64,000 nucleotides of DNA, taken from an uncultured Bacteroidia bacterium. GTDB taxonomy: Bacteria; Bacteroidota; Bacteroidia; Bacteroidales; F082. Below the pieces are notes generated by a model. The model ran no database searches and was not told the origin of the DNA. It saw nothing but the letters and a program-made list of their open reading frames with translations. Below, one piece after another: positions 45,166 to 52,919 of this stretch (its first letter is position 1; the number at the start of each line of letters is the position of its first letter). The stretch lies in the NCBI GenBank assembly GCA_902799345.1, contig CADBZW010000001.1, positions 1-64,000 of the forward strand. Direction: 5' to 3'. Made by a program: the position numbers and the translations under genes.

Positions 45166-47457
45166 TTATTTTTCGATGACGATTTTTTCGACATGAATTC
45201 CTTGCTCGCCAACCAGTTGCAGGAGGTATACGCCCTGGCTCAGATGCCGGGCGTCAATCTGCGTCTCGTCGCAGAAATGACCGCTGACGACACACTGCCC
45301 AAGGCTATTGTGCAGTTGGTATGCCGTCTCGCCTTGTGCCTTGATGGTGAAGCTGCCTTGGCTGGGGTTGGGGTAGACCATCGTGCAGCTTTGTGTCTCG
45401 TCAATGGAGAGCGGGTCGAAGCAGGTGACATGAGCCTTCCATCCGGAGGCGTTCACGGCCTGGTCGGATGAGAACTGGAAGGTGAGGGCGCCTTGACTGT
45501 TGGTAGCAGTCACCTCGCCGGGACTTGTGCCACCCGTGTAGCTGCCTATCAGCGTCGCATTCGTGGAGGTGCCGTCGTAGATGTACAGGAAGTCGTAATC
45601 CGCCTCAAGTGCGAACTCGCTGAAGCTGACCTTGATCATGTGGTTGTCGGCGCCAGGGAAGAAGGTCATCGTGTAGTTCTTGCGGTTGCTGTAGTTGCCA
45701 TCGGGACCGCCGTTGTCATAGAACATGGCATCGCAAGTGGTTTCTGAACCGTTGTGCATGTTGTACGAATCCCTGACGATGATGTAATCAGGCTTGGTGA
45801 TGGTTTCCACTTGTCCGTCTTCGTTGGTGACGGTCAAGGTGACGTCGAACGTGCCGGTTTGGTTGTAGGTGACAGTGGGGTTCTGCAACGATGAAGTGGC
45901 TGGCTCGCCGCCTTCGAAGGTCCATTCCCAACTGGCCAGATAAGGGCCCCATGTGTTGTCGGTGAAGTTGACGCTGGTATTGGGGGCGATGACGGTCGCG
46001 CTGGCGTTGAAGTCGGGGATGAGTCCTTGACCGGCATCGAGTTGTACGTCGAAGATGACGGTCTCGCCATCGGCCACGGTGATGGTGTGGGTCTGTGGAT
46101 AGTAACCGTTTTTGGCATAGGTCACTTGGTAGGTGCCGCCTTTGATGGGACGGTGGTAGTCGCCTGCAGGCAGGTGGCTCTCCACAAACGAGTATTCGTC
46201 GTCGTGGCCTTCGATGGTGATGGTGGCGTCGAGAGGCTGTCCCGTGGCGCGGTCGGTCACGGTGCCGTGGATGCCATAGAGACATTGGTTCATATAGGCG
46301 AAAATGCCTTCTTTGTTGTAAGTCCAAAAAGTCGGCAGTTGGTTGCCATTGGGCAGCTTCGAGTTGGAGCATTCTATGGTCACCTCGCGGCATTGGGCGA
46401 AGCCGTTCATGTAGTCCTGACGGCCGCCGCCAATCATATACCATAAGGCTCCATTGATGATGCCATCCTCAGCGTCTTCGTCGTACAGTACCATATAATT
46501 CGAATTGTGGGCATGGCAAAGGTCGGCATATTCGTGGCAAACCATCTTCCACCAGGCATCATCGGCATGGAGCGTGTATGAGTTGTCCCAAGGATAGTTC
46601 ATCACTTCAGATCCGCCATGATAGTTGGCTGCCATGACGAAAGGAACCTCTTGGGCAAATTGCATGAACCATTGTGTCTCAAGTTGGTATTCTTCGTTGT
46701 CGGGGTGTGGACCACTGTGTGGGTCAGGGTAGTTGCGGTTCATGTCGATGCCGTTGGCATTTTCACGGGTGGCGTCGTCAACGGTGTGGTTGCCACCATG
46801 GTAGGTGCCGTCGGGGTTGGTGTTTGGGGCGATGTAAAGGTCGATGTTGTTCATGACGGTCTGCACCTCTGGTTCGTCTTGGTTTTCGAGCAGGTAGTCG
46901 ATGAGGCGGAGCATCATAATCCATCCCGTGGTCTCATCGCCATGGATGGTGCTGGTGTAGAGGAACTTGGGTTTGCCTTCAGGCGTGCCTTTGCAGAGGT
47001 GTGCAATCATGATCTTACGTCCGCTGGGCAAGGTGCCGAGCGTGATGATTTCGCACTTGTCAGGATGGTCGGTGGCAAACTGGAACATCATGGATTCGTA
47101 GGCCTCGTAGGTCGGGTAGCTGTCCCATTCGTAGGCGGCACGGTTGCTGCCGTCCCACATGGCGTGCTGCTCGAGCATCGACGGCGGCGTTTGCAACGTC
47201 ACTTCATAGCCCATGTTTTGGAACTTGGCAAAAGCATTGTTGTTGGCATAGGCTGTCACCACATTGTCATCGACACGGTCCACCGAGATGGTGTGGGCAA
47301 TGGCGTTCAAGTCATCGTTGCCGTTTAGGTTAAAAGTAAAATAATACTCATTGCGCTGTTGCATGAGCTGGTTCAACTCCTGCTGACTTCTCTGAGCGAA
47401 TGTGCTGCCGCAAACCACGACAGCAAGCAAGAGTAAAAAATAACGTGAAGTTTTCAT
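45166..47457 (-). CDS. Secreted M14 zinc carboxypeptidase with PKD, CUB-like and T9SS domains
   Basis: The 763-residue protein has a signal peptide (SRYFLLLLAVVVCGSTFAQ) and an M14 peptidase domain: the zinc motif H-x-x-E in STIHGDETTG, the substrate-binding GIDMNRNYPDP, and the third ligand histidine in ANYHGGSEVM. A carboxypeptidase regulatory-like domain (GTVTDRATGQPLDATI), a PKD domain (WEWTFEGGEP) and a CUB-like domain (FYDNGGPDGNYSNRKNYTM) follow. The C-terminus (MVYPNPSQGSFTI, ending HVEKIVIEK) is a T9SS type A sorting signal. It sits 1 bp after dapA. Confidence 0.93.
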   Translation of the reverse strand: MKTSRYFLLLLAVVVCGSTFAQRSQQELNQLMQQRNEYYFTFNLNGNDDLNAIAHTISVDRVDDNVVTAYANNNAFAKFQNMGYEVTLQTPPSMLEQHAMWDGSNRAAYEWDSYPTYEAYESMMFQFATDHPDKCEIITLGTLPSGRKIMIAHLCKGTPEGKPKFLYTSTIHGDETTGWIMMLRLIDYLLENQDEPEVQTVMNNIDLYIAPNTNPDGTYHGGNHTVDDATRENANGIDMNRNYPDPHSGPHPDNEEYQLETQWFMQFAQEVPFVMAANYHGGSEVMNYPWDNSYTLHADDAWWKMVCHEYADLCHAHNSNYMVLYDEDAEDGIINGALWYMIGGGRQDYMNGFAQCREVTIECSNSKLPNGNQLPTFWTYNKEGIFAYMNQCLYGIHGTVTDRATGQPLDATITIEGHDDEYSFVESHLPAGDYHRPIKGGTYQVTYAKNGYYPQTHTITVADGETVIFDVQLDAGQGLIPDFNASATVIAPNTSVNFTDNTWGPYLASWEWTFEGGEPATSSLQNPTVTYNQTGTFDVTLTVTNEDGQVETITKPDYIIVRDSYNMHNGSETTCDAMFYDNGGPDGNYSNRKNYTMTFFPGADNHMIKVSFSEFALEADYDFLYIYDGTSTNATLIGSYTGGTSPGEVTATNSQGALTFQFSSDQAVNASGWKAHVTCFDPLSIDETQSCTMVYPNPSQGSFTIKAQGETAYQLHNSLGQCVVSGHFCDETQIDARHLSQGVYLLQLVGEQGIHVEKIVIEK

Positions 47458-47458
47458 C

Positions 47459-48346
47459 TTATTTGTTTTTCAGTTGTTTCCATTCTTCAATAATGTCGGC
47501 TTCCACCTTTTCGTTGGCTTTCACGAGCGGTAGACGCAACACGTTCTCGCACAGTCCCATGTGGCTCATCAGGCACTTGATGCCGGCGGGGTTGCCGTCA
47601 GCGAAGATGAGCTGGTTCATGCGTAGCATGGCATAATGCAGACGCAACGCCTCTTCAGTGCGACCTTCCTTCATGGCGCGCATCATGCGGCTGAAAGGCT
47701 GCGTGTAGGCATTGGCGGCCACCGAGATGACACCTTGTGCGCCAAGGGCCATCAGGGGTTGGGTGATGCCGTCGTCGCCCGAAAGCACGTCGAAGTCGGT
47801 GGGCTTGTCGCGCAAGATCTCCATGATTTGCTGTAAATTACCCGAGGCCTCTTTCACGGCGATGATGTTAGGATGCTTGGCCAGTTCGACGCAGGTGGCA
47901 GCTTGCAGGTTGACACCCACGCGTCCCGGCACATTGTAAACGATGACAGGCACAGGGCTGGCATCGGCAATGGCCTCGAAGTGGGCCTTCATGCCGCGTT
48001 GGTTGGGCTTGTTGTAATAAGGCACCACACTCAGGATGCCTTGTATGCCCGTGAAGTCTTGTGCTTTGATGGCGTCGATGACGGCTTGGGTGTTGTTGCC
48101 GCCCATGCCGAGCATGATGGGTAAACGCCCACTATTGGTCTTCAATATAGTGTTGATAACCAGTCTCTTTTCGTCCGAGGAAAGGGTAGGGGCCTCGGAG
48201 GTGGTACCCAAGACCACCAAGAAATCAGCGCCATTGTCGATGACGTGATTGACAATTCTGGTCAAAGCCTCAACGTCAATGGATTGGTCTTGTTTGAAAG
48301 GCGTAATCAAGGCAATGCCTGTGCCTTTAAAAATGTTTGTTTTCAT
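47459..48346 (-). CDS. dapA: 4-hydroxy-tetrahydrodipicolinate synthase
   Basis: DapA condenses pyruvate with aspartate semialdehyde in lysine and diaminopimelate synthesis. The 295-residue TIM barrel shows GTTSEAPTLSSDEKRLVI, the catalytic tyrosine segment VYNVPGRVGVN, the Schiff-base lysine in IIAVKEASGN and SGDDGITQPLMALGAQGVIS. A secreted carboxypeptidase gene follows 1 bp downstream, so the two could be cotranscribed despite unrelated roles. Confidence 0.96.
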   Translation of the reverse strand: MKTNIFKGTGIALITPFKQDQSIDVEALTRIVNHVIDNGADFLVVLGTTSEAPTLSSDEKRLVINTILKTNSGRLPIMLGMGGNNTQAVIDAIKAQDFTGIQGILSVVPYYNKPNQRGMKAHFEAIADASPVPVIVYNVPGRVGVNLQAATCVELAKHPNIIAVKEASGNLQQIMEILRDKPTDFDVLSGDDGITQPLMALGAQGVISVAANAYTQPFSRMMRAMKEGRTEEALRLHYAMLRMNQLIFADGNPAGIKCLMSHMGLCENVLRLPLVKANEKVEADIIEEWKQLKNK

Positions 48347-48351
48347 TTTTT

Positions 48352-48897
48352 TTATTGTTGCGTTCCCATCAGAGCCTTCAGGTAGTTGTGCAGCACATGG
48401 ATGTTGGATACAGGGTCGGTGTTTCTGGGGTTTTCGATGACCAAGTCATAGATGGCCACGTTTTTGCTTTGCTGGAAGCTGATCCTGAAATCCGACTTCG
48501 GCAAAGTGCAGAGGTAGTCGCTGATTTCGGTCGTCTTGCCCGCCATGTTGATAATCATCGAGCTGAAAGGCAGCTTCTTGAGGTAATCGATTTTGTCGGG
48601 TCTCAGAACGCTCATGAAGCCGAAGTCCTTGGGCGTGATTTCGTTGTAGAGGTCGCTCTGCAGGACGGTGTCTGACATCTGGTTGCAGAGGATGATGAAC
48701 CCGCAACGTGTGACACCGAAGAGCGCCTTCACGCTGCTCTCGATACTTTTATATATGCTCTTGTCGTTCTCGTCGAGGATGATCAAAACGGTGTTCATCC
48801 TTTGAAGATTAGGCATTTTTGCCATGGTCTTCTCGGCGAGAAACTGCTCAAAAGCATGCTTTAAGGCTCTATTCCGAAGATAGGAAGAAATTTTCAT
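48352..48897 (-). CDS. DUF6913-like protein
   Basis: A 181-residue product from the ATG at 48897 (MKISSYLRNRALKHAFEQF); the extension to 48936 lies upstream of the promoter box. It has an N-terminal helix, then TVLIILDENDKSIYKSI, VTRCGFIILCNQ, ITPKDFGFMSVLRPDKIDYL and SSMIINMAGKTTEISDYL. This alpha/beta pattern matches a Bacteroidota protein of unknown function that is often beside dapA. It ends 5 bp before dapA on the same strand. Confidence 0.75.
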   Translation of the reverse strand: MKISSYLRNRALKHAFEQFLAEKTMAKMPNLQRMNTVLIILDENDKSIYKSIESSVKALFGVTRCGFIILCNQMSDTVLQSDLYNEITPKDFGFMSVLRPDKIDYLKKLPFSSMIINMAGKTTEISDYLCTLPKSDFRISFQQSKNVAIYDLVIENPRNTDPVSNIHVLHNYLKALMGTQQ

Positions 48898-48901
48898 GCC
48901 G

Positions 48902-48909
48902 CAAATGTA
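48902..48909 (-). promoter_or_regulatory. -7 box of the DUF6913-dapA operon
   Basis: TACATTTG on the minus strand matches TAnnTTTG and is just upstream of the chosen start at 48897, so the leader is very short. It supports that start over the upstream one. Confidence 0.5.
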
Positions 48910-48950
48910 GGGAAATTCTATGAAATGGAATACCATTTTGCAAAAAACAC

Positions 48951-48958
48951 TAAATTTG
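48951..48958 (+). promoter_or_regulatory. -7 box of the MBL-fold gene
   Basis: TAAATTTG matches TAnnTTTG, about 50 nt before the ATG at 49007 and divergent from the DUF6913 promoter. Confidence 0.45.
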
Positions 48959-49006
48959 CATTCCCGTTCTCAAATGGCGTTTCTGATGCAAGAGAAAAAT
49001 AAAAGT

Positions 49007-49828
49007 ATGATTGTCACTGTTTTAGGTAGCGGAACCTCGCAAGGCGTGCCCGTCATCGGTTGCACTTGCCCTGTGTGCCGGTCTGCCGACCCGCGCGACA
49101 AGCGCCTCCGCACCTCCATTTTGATACAGACCGATGAGGTCACGGTGGCCGTGGATGCTGGCCCCGACTTCCGCCAGCAGATGCTGCGCGAAAACGTCAC
49201 CAAACTCGATGCAGTCTTGATTTCGCACGAACACAAGGACCACATCGGCGGCCTCGACGACCTGCGTCCCTATATCTTCAAGCAGGAAAAGCCCATGACG
49301 CTTTATGTGGCCGACACGGCCTTGCCCGAAATCAAGCGCGAGTATTCCTACGCCTTCGACGAGCATCCCTATCCCGGCGCCCCGACCTACGACATCCGCC
49401 GCCTCGACGAGACGCCGTTCGACTTCGGCGACTTGCATATTGTCCCCATCAAGTTGAAACATTTCACGCTGACCTGTTATGCCTTCCGCATCGGCAACTT
49501 CGCCTACGTCACCGACCTGAGCGAGATTTCCGAAGAGGCGATTGAAAAACTGCAAGGCGTTGAATACCTGATTATTGAGGCGCTACAAAAGAAGAAACAC
49601 TATTCGCATCTCACCCTGGATGAGGCGATTGAAATATCAAGAAAGGTAGGAGCGAAAAAGACCTGGTTCACGCATTGCAGCCACAGCATGGGCCTCGCCG
49701 CCGACGTCAACCGCACCCTCCCTGAAGGCATGATGCTGGCCTTTGACGGACTGAAAATTGAAATAGCTATCAGCCATCAGCAGTCAGCTATCAGCTTGGT
49801 TAAATCGGAGCTGAAAGCTGATTGCTGA
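49007..49828 (+). CDS. MBL-fold metallohydrolase (PhnP/RNase Z-like)
   Basis: The 273-residue protein starts at the ATG at 49007 (MIVTVLGSGTSQGVPVIGC), giving the typical N-terminus of PhnP-like phosphodiesterases. Zinc ligands are seen in ISHEHKDHIGGLDDLR, and further conserved residues in FAYVTDLSE and WFTHCSHSMG. It may cleave a cyclic phosphodiester or act in cofactor synthesis; the substrate is unknown. The normal protein should end near FDGLKIEI: the last 20 residues are encoded by a heptamer repeat array. Confidence 0.88.
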   Translation: MIVTVLGSGTSQGVPVIGCTCPVCRSADPRDKRLRTSILIQTDEVTVAVDAGPDFRQQMLRENVTKLDAVLISHEHKDHIGGLDDLRPYIFKQEKPMTLYVADTALPEIKREYSYAFDEHPYPGAPTYDIRRLDETPFDFGDLHIVPIKLKHFTLTCYAFRIGNFAYVTDLSEISEEAIEKLQGVEYLIIEALQKKKHYSHLTLDEAIEISRKVGAKKTWFTHCSHSMGLAADVNRTLPEGMMLAFDGLKIEIAISHQQSAISLVKSELKADC

Positions 49829-49835
49829 CAGCTGA
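49765..49835. repeat. Convergent heptamer arrays at the end of the MBL-fold gene
   Basis: AGCTATC, AGCCATC, AGCAGTC, AGCTATC, AGCTTGG (49765-49799) faces GAGCTGA, AAGCTGA, TTGCTGA, CAGCTGA (49808-49835). The two halves are inverse complements. The array encodes the C-terminal tail of the MBL-fold protein and supplies its stop codon. A 16-bp tandem unit (ATTCAACAAATC type) follows to about 49883. Confidence 0.75.
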
Positions 49836-49901
49836 ATGCCAACAATTCAACAAATCAACGATTCAACAAATCGAAGATTCAAAGTAGTTAATTCAACAAT
49901 A

Positions 49902-50363
49902 ATGAAATCAACCTATTCCCAAAGATTAATCAAACTCGCCGACCTCAACCACCACCAAACCTTTTTTGCAGGTCGTTGTTCCGAGTACTTTTTAGAGAGT
50001 TCCTATTTCGCTGTGGCGCAGTATGTTGACACGAAAGACACCGTCCTTCTCGTCCTCCACGGCATCGACTTCAAGTTCCCGATTTTCGCGGGCGACATCG
50101 TCACCTTCGAGAGCAAGGTCGTTTCCGTGGGTCGTAGCACCTTGACGGTCTACACGAAGATGTACCGCAGCCGCGAACCCGAGAAAATCGCTGCTGATGG
50201 CTTCGCCACCTTCTCGTATTTAGATGAGAATCACCATTCCCGCCCGCACGGCATCACCCTTGAGCCGGAGACCGACGAGGAAAGATTCTTGCAGCAACAA
50301 GCCTTGGAGGTCATGGAAGACTCGAAACGCAGGGCAAAGGCAATGAACATTTTTGGAAGGTAA
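49902..50363 (+). CDS. Hotdog-fold acyl-CoA thioesterase
   Basis: A 153-residue protein from the ATG at 49902 (MKSTYSQRLIKLADLNHHQT), chosen because the upstream extension to 49836 is tandem repeat. The hotdog pattern is visible in TFFAGRCSEYFLESSYFAVA, then GDIVTFESKVVSVGRSTLTV and DGFATFSYLDEN. This resembles the acyl-CoA hydrolase (BFIT/YciA-like) branch, which releases fatty acid from CoA. Neighbouring genes give no hint of its substrate. Confidence 0.82.
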   Translation: MKSTYSQRLIKLADLNHHQTFFAGRCSEYFLESSYFAVAQYVDTKDTVLLVLHGIDFKFPIFAGDIVTFESKVVSVGRSTLTVYTKMYRSREPEKIAADGFATFSYLDENHHSRPHGITLEPETDEERFLQQQALEVMEDSKRRAKAMNIFGR

Positions 50364-50386
50364 GACCACTTGTTACGATGTTCCGT

Positions 50387-50436
50387 TTCGGCGGATTTCA
50401 AATCCGCCGAAGCTGAGCTGGGGATTTGCAATCCCC
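50387..50436. repeat. Two adjacent palindromes
   Basis: TTCGGCGGATTT (50387-50398) is a perfect 12-bp inverted repeat of AAATCCGCCGAA (50400-50411) around one base. It is followed by GGGGATT-TGC-AATCCCC (50420-50436). Both have the look of repeated extragenic palindromes. Confidence 0.7.
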
Positions 50437-50536
50437 CTTGGAAACTACTACAATCCCGATGTTTAGAATGATTATAAATTGCGTGTAGGCCGTAAAATTT
50501 TTGTCAAAAAACTTGACAAAGGCTTCTTCTCGATAT

Positions 50537-50544
50537 TATCTTTG
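50537..50544 (+). promoter_or_regulatory. -7 box upstream of a weak ORF
   Basis: TATCTTTG with CTTG at 50512-50515 (21-nt spacer) gives a fair Bacteroidota promoter. The same box sequence occurs before tsaE. Confidence 0.45.
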
Positions 50545-50563
50545 TAGCCGAAATCGTGACGCC

Positions 50564-50809
50564 ATGCGACCCAATAGCCACATAACGCCCCTTTTCCGAG
50601 CTTTCAGCCATCGGTTGAAAGAAGGATTCCGCAGCCTTGCGGAATTGTTTTCATTCATTGTATGTGTCCCGAGTGTTGTTTGGTGTTGCTCACAAATAGG
50701 GAGTTGCCCATGCAGTGATGCGGACAAGCCATTTTATTCCTTTGGGATTTGGCATTTGGGCAAGAATAAGTTCATTAAACGCATTGCCTATTGTATAGTG
50801 CATCTATAA
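50564..50809 (+). CDS. Possible small protein, weakly supported
   Basis: An 81-residue ORF (MRPNSHITPLFRAFSHRLKE at the start, with a hydrophobic Cys-containing stretch FSFIVCVPSVVWCCSQIGSC) begins 20 nt after a promoter-like box. Composition is unusual and no family is apparent, so it may be fortuitous. If transcribed it could also be a non-coding RNA. Confidence 0.25.
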   Translation: MRPNSHITPLFRAFSHRLKEGFRSLAELFSFIVCVPSVVWCCSQIGSCPCSDADKPFYSFGIWHLGKNKFIKRIAYCIVHL

Positions 50810-50983
50810 ATAGGCTGCTTGTATATGGTCGAAATGTATCGTTTTATTCCATATGCTTTTTTATATTAACGCAGAATTAGTGTGCGCAAACTGATACTGT
50901 CTGCATGTTAACTTATAAGCGCAAATTATACCACCTTCTCACTAAAAAACGGAGTATGGAACCGCGAGGAGGGGATGTTAGAT

Positions 50984-51427
50984 ATGAAAAATAGATTATT
51001 ACTTTTGGCATTCGCTTTTGTAATTGTATTATTAGTGTTTTTGGGATGCAAAAAAGAGGAAGCATTCGTTAATGGCAATCATATTACGACGGAAGAAGAG
51101 ATTGCCTATGATAAAGCCATGGGTCCAGGGGATGAAGTTACCGTTGTTTTGATGGGCGTAAAACAATACTATACTTTTATTATGCCTGATGGCTCGGCGG
51201 TAATACAGATGTATTGTATTCCTCCTTATCCGAACAATATATGTGCCACCTTCCATCATGTTCAAGCGGAAGAAGTCAAGGGCGATAACTCTACTGGCGT
51301 AAGGGGAACGGTTATATTACATGGTAAATCTGAGGCTCAAGAGAAACTTCCCACAGAAGTAGAATTGCCCATACATGATTGCGTTATTGATGTCGCTAAT
51401 AATAGTGCAAAGTTTATACTCGATTAG
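50984..51427 (+). CDS. Lipoprotein of unknown function
   Basis: A 147-residue protein from the ATG at 50984 (MKNRLLLLAFAFVIVLLVFL) with a lipobox ending FLGC, then a charged KKEE. The mature part (DEVTVVLMGVKQYYTFIMPD, then GVRGTVILHGKSE) looks like a small beta domain. No family is recognised. It is separated from the next lipoprotein gene by a 12-bp perfect hairpin. The AT content is higher than in the housekeeping genes around it, suggesting an accessory pair. Confidence 0.7.
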   Translation: MKNRLLLLAFAFVIVLLVFLGCKKEEAFVNGNHITTEEEIAYDKAMGPGDEVTVVLMGVKQYYTFIMPDGSAVIQMYCIPPYPNNICATFHHVQAEEVKGDNSTGVRGTVILHGKSEAQEKLPTEVELPIHDCVIDVANNSAKFILD

Positions 51428-51440
51428 TTTTGTTGATTTT

Positions 51441-51476
51441 GTAGAGTGCGTCAAGAATCCTTTAGACGCACTCTAC
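51441..51476 (+). terminator. Perfect hairpin between two lipoprotein genes
   Basis: GTAGAGTGCGTC (51441-51452) and GACGCACTCTAC (51465-51476) form a perfect 12-bp stem with a 12-nt loop. There is no T run after it, so it may stabilise the upstream message or weaken readthrough. Confidence 0.55.
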
Positions 51477-51498
51477 AATACTTATCTATTTGTATACT

Positions 51499-52908
51499 AT
51501 GAAACGAATTATTGTTTTTTGTTGCGTGATTGTTGCATTGTCTTGTGGCTCATGTGGTTGCATAAAAGAACGGCTTGAAAAGAAGCCTTTTGTTGCCCAA
51601 ATAAAAGTCAGTGAAACGGATTGTTTTAGGTGTTTTGGCGGCACCCATTTTATACAAGAATTGTCTGAAGTTGCCAATGTTGAACTGGTTTTTAGAGACA
51701 TGGGTGAGAAGGAAATACAACGTTTCTTGGATATCAATGGATTGGGCCGTAGAAATGGGAAATTGAACTACACTGTACTTTCAGATTCGAATTTGTACAA
51801 TGCTATTGATAATATGGACGCAACCGAGGCTCATTTATTTGATAACGAAGGCAATGAACTATATGCTTTCCCGCTTAAGGCAGAGTTAACGGAGGGAAAA
51901 ATTGCCGAAATAAAGTCTTTGGGTTATGATTTGATGCAAAAGGAACGCCCCAAGTTAGATTTACAATTCAATTCTAGTTATACTGGGTTGTCTGTCGGTA
52001 AATCCTTTTATTTGGTATCCAACATGACAATGAATTGCTGTGAGATTTTCGATAAAAAAGGCAATGCTTTGTTCTTTATAGATGCGTTGCAAATTAATCC
52101 GATTGAGATTTATCCCGAGATGCAAGCCTATGAGAAATATGTGAATTATTTGAAAAACACGGGGATGTTTTCGTGTAGGATTGAAAATGCTAAAATGATT
52201 GGTGATGAGGTTTGGGTAAAAACATTTGTCCCGTATGTTGATGTCCGCAATGATTCGATTATACAAAGTGTAAAGCCTTGTGTGATTACGTATTATGAAA
52301 ATGCAGGGGAATGGCTTTATAATGTTTTATACGATTATATAGATTTTCCAGTTGATGCAATTGGAAATGCCAAAGATGGGGTAAACTATTATGGCATTAG
52401 TCAAATTTATGTTGTGGAAGAAGGAGATGAGTATAAGAGTTTTGCGATGAAACCTGTTGAGGGAAAATTAGAAGTAAAACAAACAAAGAAAATGTATATT
52501 CCGAATGTTGATAGAATACCCAATTTTGCCTACGAATTGAAAGTCAAGGATGGCCTGTTTTCTTTAAACTATACTGATTTCTTATATGATTTAGAACGAG
52601 ATACGGTTTATATGCTCCCAATTCGTTGTAATCCACAAATGACGAATGAAGGTACGAAGGATTTTAAAGTTTCAATGGAAGGGAACGTGTTGGACTGGGC
52701 ATTTGACGGAACGGCTTTGTCTGTCGTTTATTTTGATGCTAAACTTGGGCAATGTCAGTATTTGTACAAGGATGACCTGTCTAAAGAATTTACAATAAAA
52801 GTGTTGTCATTTGGGTCTGAATTGAAATGCCCTCCTTTGTGTTTGTTGTCACCGCATGTTTTGTATTACCTTGATTCTAATAATGAAGTGCAAGTGATGA
52901 TATTGTAA
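51499..52908 (+). CDS. Lipoprotein of unknown function, 469 aa
   Basis: From the ATG at 51499 the product opens with a lipoprotein signal (MKRIIVFCCVIVALSCGSCG, with several possible lipobox cysteines). Near residue 36 there is a C-x-x-C (DCFRCFGGTHFIQEL), but the rest does not look like thioredoxin. The long mature region is beta-rich (GLSVGKSFYLVSNMTMN, then NYYGISQIYVVEEGDEYKSF) and might form a propeller, as in DUF4221/6-bladed proteins; that is a guess. It lies 71 bp after the smaller lipoprotein gene. Confidence 0.75.
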   Translation: MKRIIVFCCVIVALSCGSCGCIKERLEKKPFVAQIKVSETDCFRCFGGTHFIQELSEVANVELVFRDMGEKEIQRFLDINGLGRRNGKLNYTVLSDSNLYNAIDNMDATEAHLFDNEGNELYAFPLKAELTEGKIAEIKSLGYDLMQKERPKLDLQFNSSYTGLSVGKSFYLVSNMTMNCCEIFDKKGNALFFIDALQINPIEIYPEMQAYEKYVNYLKNTGMFSCRIENAKMIGDEVWVKTFVPYVDVRNDSIIQSVKPCVITYYENAGEWLYNVLYDYIDFPVDAIGNAKDGVNYYGISQIYVVEEGDEYKSFAMKPVEGKLEVKQTKKMYIPNVDRIPNFAYELKVKDGLFSLNYTDFLYDLERDTVYMLPIRCNPQMTNEGTKDFKVSMEGNVLDWAFDGTALSVVYFDAKLGQCQYLYKDDLSKEFTIKVLSFGSELKCPPLCLLSPHVLYYLDSNNEVQVMIL

Positions 52909-52919
52909 AATGTTTTTGT

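Larger units (their letters stand above)
50364..50974. other. Intergenic region with palindromes and a possible small ORF
   Basis: This 611-bp stretch contains two adjacent palindromes (50387-50436), a TAnnTTTG box at 50537 and a weak ORF after it (50564-50809). The remainder, up to the lipoprotein gene at 50984, is AT-rich without features I can support. Confidence 0.5.

Noticed and set aside
48920..49006. Longer start of the MBL-fold gene at 48920
   Set aside because: It lies upstream of the -7 box at 48951; MIVTVLGSGTSQG at 49007 is the family start.
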